Assembly (NCBI RefSeq): GCF_001682855.1
Contig: NZ_MAQW01000001.1
Span: 1,482,159 to 1,546,158, forward strand
DNA length: 64,000 nucleotides
From: Bacillus sp. FJAT-27264
Lineage (GTDB): Bacteria; Bacillota; Bacilli; Paenibacillales; Paenibacillaceae
Direction: 5' to 3'
The translations under genes and the position numbers were made by a program. This document shows positions 1 to 6,271 of this stretch, piece by piece. The stretch's first letter is position 1, and each line of letters opens with the position of its first letter. The notes under the pieces were generated by a model, which ran no database searches, was not told where the DNA came from, and was given only the letters and a program-made list of their open reading frames with translations.

Positions 1-191
1 CATTACAGAAAAGAAAGCGCTTAATTTTCAGGGACATCCCTACCTCTATTATCATATCTTTAGGCTGACGTGACAGCAACCCTTGACGACTCTATTTTCA
101 ACCAAACCGATGTATAGTCCATTTCAAAAACGCCGAATAGCCCATAAAGGCCATCCGACGCTATATTGCTCATCATCCTTGAATGCAACCG
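1..191. other. Intergenic stretch, no gene seen
   Basis: No convincing reading frame with a ribosome binding site lies here. A weak catabolite-repression-like sequence (GAAAGCGCTT, positions 13-22) is present but misses two conserved cre positions. The stretch lies downstream of the minus-strand gene that follows, and no clear U-tailed terminator was found. Confidence 0.5.
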
Positions 192-626
192 TTAATCAAA
201 CCGCTCCACATATGCTTGCTTGCCACGCAGAATTTGAATGACTTCGTTATATCTATCCTCATCTACTTTCAGCTCCATGATATAACGGAGTTCCCCAAGC
301 TCTTCGTCGCTAAGTTCACCTTCTTCCCCGGTATTCCCCTCAATCCCGCGGCTTTCAACATCCTCCACAGACTCTGGAATTCCAGTACTAGCGACCAGTG
401 CAGCTCCGGCACCCGGTGCTCCTGAGGTACCCGATGTACTGAATCCACCTGCTGCCAAAGCGGAATTCCCAAGTGGAATCACCGGTAGTAGAAAACGGCT
501 GTCCTGTCCCAGCCGATCATTGAGCGGCCATACCTCCAGCCCTTCCACGTTATAGGCGATAAGTGCTGTTTTGGCTCCTAGCGCATCATCTTCTGTCTTG
601 AAATAAGCCTGAATTCTTCTAGCCAT
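192..626 (-). CDS. Conserved-looking hypothetical protein, 144 aa
   Basis: I do not recognise the family with certainty. The ATG start follows a strong AAGGAGGG site, so the gene is very likely real. The protein has an ordered N-terminal part (residues 1-45, RIQAYFKTEDDALGA onward, pattern strand-helix-strand). A Gly/Ala/Ser-rich flexible middle (about 52-95) follows, and then an acidic stretch. The C-terminal strand-helix-strand segment runs from about 110 to 144 (YIMELKVDEDRYNEVIQIL). The two halves look like the halves of a ferredoxin-like fold split by a low-complexity hinge. There is no signal peptide or membrane segment, so it is probably cytoplasmic. It stands alone downstream of dtd, behind a terminator. 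Function is unknown; a stress-protein role is only a guess. Confidence 0.75.
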   Translation of the reverse strand: MARRIQAYFKTEDDALGAKTALIAYNVEGLEVWPLNDRLGQDSRFLLPVIPLGNSALAAGGFSTSGTSGAPGAGAALVASTGIPESVEDVESRGIEGNTGEEGELSDEELGELRYIMELKVDEDRYNEVIQILRGKQAYVERFD

Positions 627-866
627 TGTTAGTCCCTCCTTGGATAAATACTCAAGTTAGTCAACAACCTATAGCACTTCCAATAGTTCATACACGAATG
701 TTTGATCCTTGAATGCCGCTCCTGCTTGTCCACATCAACCTTCAATGTTCTTGCTCTTCTATTACCCGGTTCAATGTGTTTTCTAACCCTGTCTTACAGA
801 ACAAGCCTATTGTGATCCCTTTCCCGCCCTATAGCATCATAGAAAAAAGCCGCCAAAGCGCCCTTC
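627..866. other. Intergenic stretch, no gene supported
   Basis: Open frames here have no ribosome binding site and look like chance frames. The stretch probably carries the promoter of the 144-residue gene, but no clean -35/-10 pair could be identified. A terminator-like hairpin lies at 843-879. Confidence 0.4.
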
Positions 867-879
867 TCAGGTACGCGGC
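843..879 (-). terminator. Possible rho-independent terminator
   Basis: On the minus strand a GCCGC / GCGGC stem (849-853 with 875-879) is followed by six U residues. The stem is only 5 bp, with a long loop. It overlaps the last codons of the 69-residue open frame at 867-1076. Confidence 0.4.
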
Positions 880-1076
880 AGCAGGTCGCGGCTTCTTCCC
901 TTCAATACCTGAATCTCGGCAGGAGCCTCCGCTCCTTTTACAATTGCACCAGCTTCTGCTGGGCTTCCTGTCGCCAGTGCCGGGTTGCTTCTCCATACCC
1001 AAGCCTTTTGGGATTGTCTCATTACCGTAGCTCCTTGCAACTTGCCGTAATATCCATCCGCTTCTAGTCTATCCAT
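867..1076 (-). CDS. Doubtful small open reading frame, 69 aa
   Basis: This frame is not recognised. It encodes 69 residues with a reasonable amino-acid mix and no signal peptide or membrane segment. No strong ribosome binding site precedes the ATG (only GGATAGGG at a long distance). In its favour, a small U-tailed hairpin lies exactly at its 3' end. Against it, the dtd terminator at 1099-1146 lies just upstream, leaving almost no room for a promoter. It could be a degraded gene remnant or a chance frame. Confidence 0.25.
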   Translation of the reverse strand: MDRLEADGYYGKLQGATVMRQSQKAWVWRSNPALATGSPAEAGAIVKGAEAPAEIQVLKGRSRDLLPRT

Positions 1077-1098
1077 ACGAACAATACCCTATCCGTAC

Positions 1099-1146
1099 AA
1101 AAAAAGATGCCGCACACAGCTCCCAAAGGAACAGTGATGCGGCATC
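1099..1146 (-). terminator. Rho-independent terminator of relA-dtd
   Basis: A 9-bp stem GATGCCGCA / TGCGGCATC (1106-1114 with 1138-1146) is followed on the minus strand by seven U residues (1105-1099). It lies about 50 bases after the dtd stop codon. Confidence 0.85.
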
Positions 1147-1195
1147 CGCCGATATCTTACCCGTCTCAAATGAAACAAAACTTGTAGTGCTTGAT

Positions 1196-1639
1196 TTAGC
1201 CCCGACTATCGAGAATTAAGGTAACAGGACCCCAGTTGACGAGCGACACATCCATCATCGCCCCGAATACCCCGGTTCCAACCTCCAGACCGCGGGCAAC
1301 CAGCTCACGGTTAAAATAATCATATAGCTGCTCGGCCTCAGCCGGCGCAGCAGCGGCCATGAAGTTGGGACGTCTACCCTTACGACAGTCGCCGTATAGC
1401 GTAAACTGCGATACAGACAAGATTGCGCCGCCAGTGTCAGTGACGCTGAAGTTCATTTTCCCTGCTTCATCCTCAAAAATCCGCAGTCCTGCGATCTTCT
1501 CAGCCAGATAAGCCGCATCCTTCTCTGTATCCTCATGGGTCACACCGACCAGTAGCATTAAGCCTTCACCGATCTCGCCGGTCACCTCGCCGTTAACCGT
1601 TACCTTAGCTTCCTTGCAGCGCTGTACTACTACTTTCAT
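1196..1639 (-). CDS. dtd: D-aminoacyl-tRNA deacylase
   Basis: Dtd hydrolyses D-amino acids (classically D-Tyr) from mischarged tRNA, a chirality proofreading step in the cytoplasm. At 147 residues it has the usual length. The SQFTL motif (in [10 protein letters not shown], near residue 80) and the C-terminal Gly-Pro motif (in NWGPVT, near residue 137) that form the active site in the dimer are present. Most relatives I recall have NDGPVT, so the Trp is a minor oddity; the Gly-cisPro pair is intact. The ATG follows an AAGGAG site. The gene begins 21 bases after relA and is presumably cotranscribed with it, as in B. subtilis. Transcription ends at the hairpin at 1099-1146. Confidence 0.95.
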   Translation of the reverse strand: MKVVVQRCKEAKVTVNGEVTGEIGEGLMLLVGVTHEDTEKDAAYLAEKIAGLRIFEDEAGKMNFSVTDTGGAILSVSQFTLYGDCRKGRRPNFMAAAAPAEAEQLYDYFNRELVARGLEVGTGVFGAMMDVSLVNWGPVTLILDSRG

Positions 1640-1660
1640 TGCAGCTTTCAGCTCCTTGCC

Positions 1661-3841
1661 TTATTGCATAATCCGGTGGACCGTGTAGACGTCCTTGACA
1701 CGCTTGACCCGATCCACTACCGATTGCAAATGTTCGGTATTGCGAATCAGAACTGTCATATGAATCATAGCCATCTTGTTCTTATCGGACCGGCCGGTCA
1801 CCGCCGAGATGTTGGTCTTGCTCTCCGAGACCGCCTGCAGCACTTCATTGAGCAGCCCGTTACGGTCATGGCCTGTAATCTCAATATCAACGCTGTAGTT
1901 GGCCTCTACGGTGCCTTCCCACTCTACCTCAATTACCCGTGCCGCTTCTTCGCCCTCACCGTCGCCTGGAATATTCGAACAGTCCTGGCGGTGAACAGAT
2001 ACCCCGCGGCCGCGGGTCACATACCCAACAATGTCATCGCCTGGCACGGGATTACAACATCGGGCAAAACGAACAAGCAGGTTATCAATGCCTTTGACGC
2101 GCACACCGTTCGTCGGCTGATTCCGCTTCTCGCCGGAGGATTTGATCGCCTTCATCTCGGAGGTCAGCTCCAGATGATTAGCCGCCTCTTCTTGCTCCTT
2201 GCGCAGCTTCTCGGTCAGCTTGGAAGCGATTTGCGCTGCCGTAATGCCGCCGAACCCAACGGCAGAGAGCATGTCTTCAATATCGTTGAAGGCGAATTTC
2301 TTCGCGGCCTCCATCAACTTGTCATCAGAGATCCACTCAGAGACTTCAACGTTCAGGCGCTTCAGCTCACGTTCAATCGCTTCGCGGCCCTTCTCGACAT
2401 TCTCCTCGCGTTTCTCCTTTTTGAACCACTGCTTGATCTTACTCCGGGCATGGGAGGACTGGGCAATCTTCAGCCAGTCGCGACTTGGACCATACGAATG
2501 CTTAGAGGTCAGAATTTCCACGATATCCCCGGTCTTCAGCTTATGATCAAGCGGCACAATTCTTCCGTTCACCTTGGCGCCGATGGTCCGGTTACCGACC
2601 TCCGTATGAATACGGAAGGCAAAATCAAGCGGAACCGAGCCGGCAGGCAGTTCAATAACCTCGCCTTTGGGAGTAAACACGAAGACGAGGTCCGAGAAAA
2701 AGTCCATTTTCAGCGATTCGACGAATTCTTCCGCATCCTTGGCCTCATGTTGAAGCTCAAGAATCTCCCGGAAGAATGGCATCCGGTTCTCGGGATTGCC
2801 GTTGTTGCCGGTGCCTTCCTTGTACGCCCAGTGCGCCGCGATCCCAAACTCAGCGGTACGGTGCATCTCCCAGGTACGAATCTGAACCTCTGTAGGCTCA
2901 CCGCCTGGTCCAACTACCGTGGTGTGGAGTGATTGGTACATGTTCGCTTTGGGCATAGCAATATAATCCTTGAAACGTCCAGGCATCGGTTTCCAAAGGG
3001 TATGAATAATGCCAAGCGTGGCATAACAGTCTTTAATGTTATCCACAATGATACGGATAGCCAGCAGATCATAGATCTCGTTGAACTGCTTGTTCTTCGT
3101 GCTCATTTTATTATAAACGCTGTAGATATGCTTCGGTCGTCCGGACAGGTCGCCTTCAATGCCCATCTCGTCCAGCTTAGCCTGAATACGGCCGATAACG
3201 CTCTCGATGAACTGCTCGCGCTCCGCCCGCTTCTTATGCATCAGATTGGCAATGCGGTAATACTGCTGAGGGTTCAAATACCGGAGAGCAATATCCTCCA
3301 TCTCCCACTTGATTGCCGAGATCCCCAATCGATCTGCAATGGGACAGAAAATCTCCAGGGTCTCGTAAGAGATCCTGCGCTGGCTTTCCTCCGATTGGTA
3401 TTTCAGTGTCCGCATATTGTGCAGACGGTCCGCCAGCTTGATGACAATGACCCGAATGTCCTGCGCCATTGCAATGAACATCTTGCGGTAATTCTCGTTC
3501 TGCTGCTCTTCCTTGGAACGGAAGCGGATGCGTTCCAGCTTGGTAAGACCATCAACAAGCATGGCGCAGGTGTCGCCAAAATTCGCACGGATCTGTTCGA
3601 GGGACACTGTCGTATCTTCCACCACATCATGCAGAAGTGCAGCAATAATGGAGATTACATCCATCTGCATATTGACGACAATATCTGCGACGGCAAGCGG
3701 ATGCAGGATATACGGCTCCCCCGATTTGCGGACTTGCCCATGATGGGCCTGTTCGGCAAATTCATATGCTTCCGTGATGCGGAGCAGATCTTTTTCTTTT
3801 ATATATGCGCCAGCTTTGTCAATTAATCGCTCAATGCCCAT
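1661..3841 (-). CDS. relA: Bifunctional (p)ppGpp synthetase/hydrolase, RelA/SpoT (Rel) family
   Basis: This enzyme makes and degrades the stringent-response alarmone (p)ppGpp. Its 726 residues show the full long-RSH layout. An N-terminal HD hydrolase domain has HDVVEDT at residues 71-77. The synthetase domain has GRPKHIYSVYNKM near 234-246 and an RFKD motif at 289-292, the RxKD form typical of bifunctional enzymes. A TGS domain lies at about 393-453, followed by a helical/zinc-finger-like region with a Cys-Cys pair (RCCNPVPGD), and a C-terminal ACT domain at about 650-726. Both catalytic halves look intact. The ATG follows GAAAGGAAACGG. A promoter is predicted at 4008-4036, and the 160-base leader contains two hairpins. 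dtd follows closely. Confidence 0.97.
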   Translation of the reverse strand: MGIERLIDKAGAYIKEKDLLRITEAYEFAEQAHHGQVRKSGEPYILHPLAVADIVVNMQMDVISIIAALLHDVVEDTTVSLEQIRANFGDTCAMLVDGLTKLERIRFRSKEEQQNENYRKMFIAMAQDIRVIVIKLADRLHNMRTLKYQSEESQRRISYETLEIFCPIADRLGISAIKWEMEDIALRYLNPQQYYRIANLMHKKRAEREQFIESVIGRIQAKLDEMGIEGDLSGRPKHIYSVYNKMSTKNKQFNEIYDLLAIRIIVDNIKDCYATLGIIHTLWKPMPGRFKDYIAMPKANMYQSLHTTVVGPGGEPTEVQIRTWEMHRTAEFGIAAHWAYKEGTGNNGNPENRMPFFREILELQHEAKDAEEFVESLKMDFFSDLVFVFTPKGEVIELPAGSVPLDFAFRIHTEVGNRTIGAKVNGRIVPLDHKLKTGDIVEILTSKHSYGPSRDWLKIAQSSHARSKIKQWFKKEKREENVEKGREAIERELKRLNVEVSEWISDDKLMEAAKKFAFNDIEDMLSAVGFGGITAAQIASKLTEKLRKEQEEAANHLELTSEMKAIKSSGEKRNQPTNGVRVKGIDNLLVRFARCCNPVPGDDIVGYVTRGRGVSVHRQDCSNIPGDGEGEEAARVIEVEWEGTVEANYSVDIEITGHDRNGLLNEVLQAVSESKTNISAVTGRSDKNKMAMIHMTVLIRNTEHLQSVVDRVKRVKDVYTVHRIMQ

Positions 3842-3870
3842 TCTCGTCGTATCCGTTTCCTTTCTATAAG

Positions 3871-3889
3871 AAAAACTCCTTCCAGGAGT
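3871..3889 (-). terminator. Terminator-like hairpin in the relA leader
   Basis: On the minus strand a 6-bp stem with a 3-base loop (ACTCCT / AGGAGT at 3875-3880 with 3884-3889) is followed by five U residues. It sits about 30 bases before the relA start, downstream of the predicted promoter, so it would act as an attenuator rather than end an upstream gene. No upstream gene on this strand needs it. Confidence 0.5.
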
Positions 3890-3918
3890 CTCTCGATGAT
3901 GTAGTCAATAAAATAAAC

Positions 3919-3951
3919 AAACCTGCAAAAATATGCATCGTCTGCAGGTTT
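3919..3951 (-). promoter_or_regulatory. Upstream leader hairpin of relA
   Basis: A perfect 9-bp stem AAACCTGCA / TGCAGGTTT (3919-3927 with 3943-3951) lies between the predicted relA start of transcription and the terminator-like hairpin. I see no T-box signature (AGGGTGG). It may simply be a structured leader or the stabilising arm of an attenuator. Confidence 0.4.
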
Positions 3952-4007
3952 CTTGATCGGTATGCCGCTTTCTGTGAACAACCTCTTACAGTTGAAAGTT
4001 GTCTATA

Positions 4008-4036
4008 ATTATGACGCTTGCGAGGGATTACGTCAA
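4008..4036 (-). promoter_or_regulatory. Predicted sigma-A promoter of relA
   Basis: On the minus strand TTGACG (4036-4031) and CATAAT (4013-4008) are separated by exactly 17 bases, giving a start of transcription near 4001 and a leader of about 160 bases. Confidence 0.65.
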
Positions 4037-4203
4037 CACTTGCCATCGCATGGCATTCGTGTCAAGCGAAGTCACAATAACGTACAAATTGATGTCACTT
4101 GTGAAATTGTTGTTGTAAAAATGTCAAGTTCTATTTAATCTAGTAAAGGCGGTTTGCCACGTAATGATTTATATTATGAAAAAAGAAAGAGGAGTGACCA
4201 CCA

Positions 4204-5508
4204 TTGCAACGCGAAATTCAAGTTAACGAAAGGCTTCCCTGGGGGCCGGGCTTCCTTCTGAGTCTTCAGCATTTGTTCGCCATGTTCGGCAGCACGGTGC
4301 TGGTGCCCAACCTGTTCGGGGTAGATCCCGGTATGATTCTGCTGATGAACGGTATCGGCACACTCATGTACATTTTAATCTGCCGCGGTAAAATCCCTGC
4401 TTATCTTGGCTCCAGCTTCGCTTTTATTTCACCTGTTCTGGCCGTGCTGGGACAACATCAGGATGATCATCAACGTGGATATTCGCTTGCACTTGGCGCA
4501 TTTATCGTCACCGGCGTGATTTTCATCCTTGTCGCGCTGATTATCCGTTATGCCGGAACTGGCTGGATTGACGTAGTCTTCCCTCCAGCTGTCATGGGCG
4601 CCATCGTGGCGACCATTGGACTTGAATTGGTGCCGGTAGCCGCACGTATGGCCGGACTGATCGGTCCTGAAGGCGCAACGGATTGGACACCAGATAGCAG
4701 TGCTATCATCCTGTCCATGGTAACCCTAGGCGTTACTGTGATTGGAGCGGTTCTCTTCCGCGGTTTCCCCAAAATCATTCATATCCTGATCGGGATCGTG
4801 ACAGGTTACGGTTTAGCATATCTGATGGGCAAAGTAGATACTGCAGCTATTGGCAATGCCCATTTCTTCGCTAGACCGACCGTGACTACACCTTCCTTTG
4901 ATTGGGATGTTATTCTAACCATTATCCCTGTGTCTCTCGTCGTTATTGTTGAGCATATCGGACACTTGCTGGTTACAAGCAATATTGTCGGTAAGGACCT
5001 GGCCAAGGACCCTGGTCTGGATCGCTCCCTGTTCGGGAACGGGATCTCTACCATTATCTCCGGATTTGTCGGTTCCACTCCTAATACTACTTATGGTGAA
5101 AATATTGGAGTTATGGCGCTGACCAAAGTTTACAGTGTATTTGTAATCGGCGGAGCCGCCATCATCGCCATTCTGCTCTCGTTCTCCGGCACCTTCTCAT
5201 CCGTAATTGCCAATATCCCTCTTCCAGTAATGGGTGGTGTCTCCCTGCTGTTGTTCGGTGTGATTGCGGCATCAGGTCTACGTATCTTCGTAGAGCAAAA
5301 GGTCGACTTCTCGAAAGCAACTAACATGATTCTGGCAACACTTGTTCTTGTCGTAGGCATCAGTGGTACAACCCTTACTATGGGGGGTATTCAACTGAAG
5401 GGAATGGCACTGGCAACGATCGTCGGTATGGTCCTCTCCCTGTTGTTCAAGCTCATTGAAGTGCTGGGACTTAGCAATGAGAAAGATAACGAAAAAGCTG
5501 CCCATTAA
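4204..5508 (+). CDS. uraA: Uracil permease, NCS2/UraA family
   Basis: This is a proton-coupled nucleobase importer of the NCS2 family in the cytoplasmic membrane. The 434 residues form about 14 hydrophobic segments. The QH motif (SLQHLFAMFGS, about residues 20-30) is present. So are the substrate-binding glutamates in EHIGHLL and NTTYGENIG, the arrangement seen in E. coli UraA, to which the second half is strongly similar from memory. The start is TTG at 4204 with GGAG about 10 bases upstream; no ATG fits. It stands alone, divergent from relA and convergent with apt. Uracil is the best guess for substrate; other pyrimidines or purines are not excluded. Transcription ends at the strong hairpin at 5529-5573. 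Confidence 0.9.
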   Translation: MQREIQVNERLPWGPGFLLSLQHLFAMFGSTVLVPNLFGVDPGMILLMNGIGTLMYILICRGKIPAYLGSSFAFISPVLAVLGQHQDDHQRGYSLALGAFIVTGVIFILVALIIRYAGTGWIDVVFPPAVMGAIVATIGLELVPVAARMAGLIGPEGATDWTPDSSAIILSMVTLGVTVIGAVLFRGFPKIIHILIGIVTGYGLAYLMGKVDTAAIGNAHFFARPTVTTPSFDWDVILTIIPVSLVVIVEHIGHLLVTSNIVGKDLAKDPGLDRSLFGNGISTIISGFVGSTPNTTYGENIGVMALTKVYSVFVIGGAAIIAILLSFSGTFSSVIANIPLPVMGGVSLLLFGVIAASGLRIFVEQKVDFSKATNMILATLVLVVGISGTTLTMGGIQLKGMALATIVGMVLSLLFKLIEVLGLSNEKDNEKAAH

Positions 5509-5528
5509 TATCTGGTTAAATAACCTTT

Positions 5529-5573
5529 AAAAAAGCGGACTTCTGTCAATAAATGACAGAAGTCCGCTTTTTA
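5529..5573. terminator. Bidirectional terminator between uraA and apt
   Basis: A perfect 18-bp stem (5531-5548 with 5554-5571, core GCGGACTTCTGTCA) has a 5-base loop. It is flanked by A residues on the left and T residues on the right, so it can stop transcription from both convergent genes. Confidence 0.95.
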
Positions 5574-5603
5574 TTTCCCGGGAAACGCTATTTTGTATAA
5601 CTC

Positions 5604-6122
5604 TTAGTCTTCGTAGTTCAGCAAGGAGATGACTTCGATATCAGTCAACTTGTTGCGTCCGGCCAATTCAACCAGCTCAATCAGGAACGCTGCCCCGACG
5701 ACTTTGCCGCCAAGTTGTTCGATCAAGCTAACTGAAGTAGCAATCGTACCCCCGGTTGCCAGCAGATCATCGGCGATCAGAACATTTTGTCCTGGCTTGA
5801 TGGCATCGGTGTGCACAGCCAGCTTGTCCTTACCGTATTCCAGGTCATATCCAACTTCAATAGTCTCGTAAGGAAGCTTGCCGCTCTTGCGGATCGGCAC
5901 AAAACCTACGCCAAGTGCATAAGCCAGTGGTGCGCCCACAACGAAGCCGCGAGCTTCAGGTCCGGCAATGATATCAATTTTCAGGTGGGCTACCAGAGCC
6001 TTCAGTTCATCGATTGCCTGGCGGTAAGCCTCGCCATTGTTAAGCAGTGTAGTAATATCCTTAAAACTGATTCCCGGTTGTGGGAAATCCGGAATCACGC
6101 GAATAATTTCTTTGAAGTTCAA
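5604..6122 (-). CDS. apt: Adenine phosphoribosyltransferase
   Basis: Apt converts adenine and PRPP to AMP in purine salvage. The PRPP-binding loop VLIADDLLATGGT (near residues 115-127) and the N-terminal PDFPQPGISFKDIT segment are diagnostic. I place the start at a TTG (6122): AGGAG ends nine bases before it. An in-frame ATG at 6131 directly abuts that AGGAG with no spacer and is unlikely to be used. This gives 172 residues, the usual family size, starting MNFKEIIRVIPDF. It lies next to recJ on the same strand, as in B. subtilis, with a repeat-containing gap between them. Confidence 0.95.
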   Translation of the reverse strand: MNFKEIIRVIPDFPQPGISFKDITTLLNNGEAYRQAIDELKALVAHLKIDIIAGPEARGFVVGAPLAYALGVGFVPIRKSGKLPYETIEVGYDLEYGKDKLAVHTDAIKPGQNVLIADDLLATGGTIATSVSLIEQLGGKVVGAAFLIELVELAGRNKLTDIEVISLLNYED

Positions 6123-6172
6123 GATTATCATCTCCTAAAAATTTTGTGAGCTTATACATCGGGGCAATACTT

Positions 6173-6261
6173 CGAACAAAATTATTTCGTAAGCATAAGC
6201 TTAGTTTTGTATAGCATAGGCTGCATTGATTTAACATCGAACAAAATTACTTCGTAAACAT
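6173..6261. repeat. Two direct copies of a 24-bp repeat between apt and recJ
   Basis: The copies at 6173-6196 and 6238-6261 share CGAACAAAATTA.TTCGTAA.CAT with two mismatches, at a 65-base period. Each copy contains a small CGAA...TTCG inverted repeat. No gene lies between them. It resembles dispersed intergenic repeats of Bacillales, but that is from memory only. Confidence 0.6.
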
Positions 6262-6271
6262 CCCTATATTC

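Noticed and set aside
1664..3826. Long plus-strand open frames opposite relA (422 and 297 codons)
   Set aside because: They are antisense shadows of a clearly conserved gene, lack ribosome binding sites and show no recognisable protein features.
3842..4001. T-box leader in front of relA
   Set aside because: The conserved AGGGTGGNACCGCG antiterminator segment is absent.
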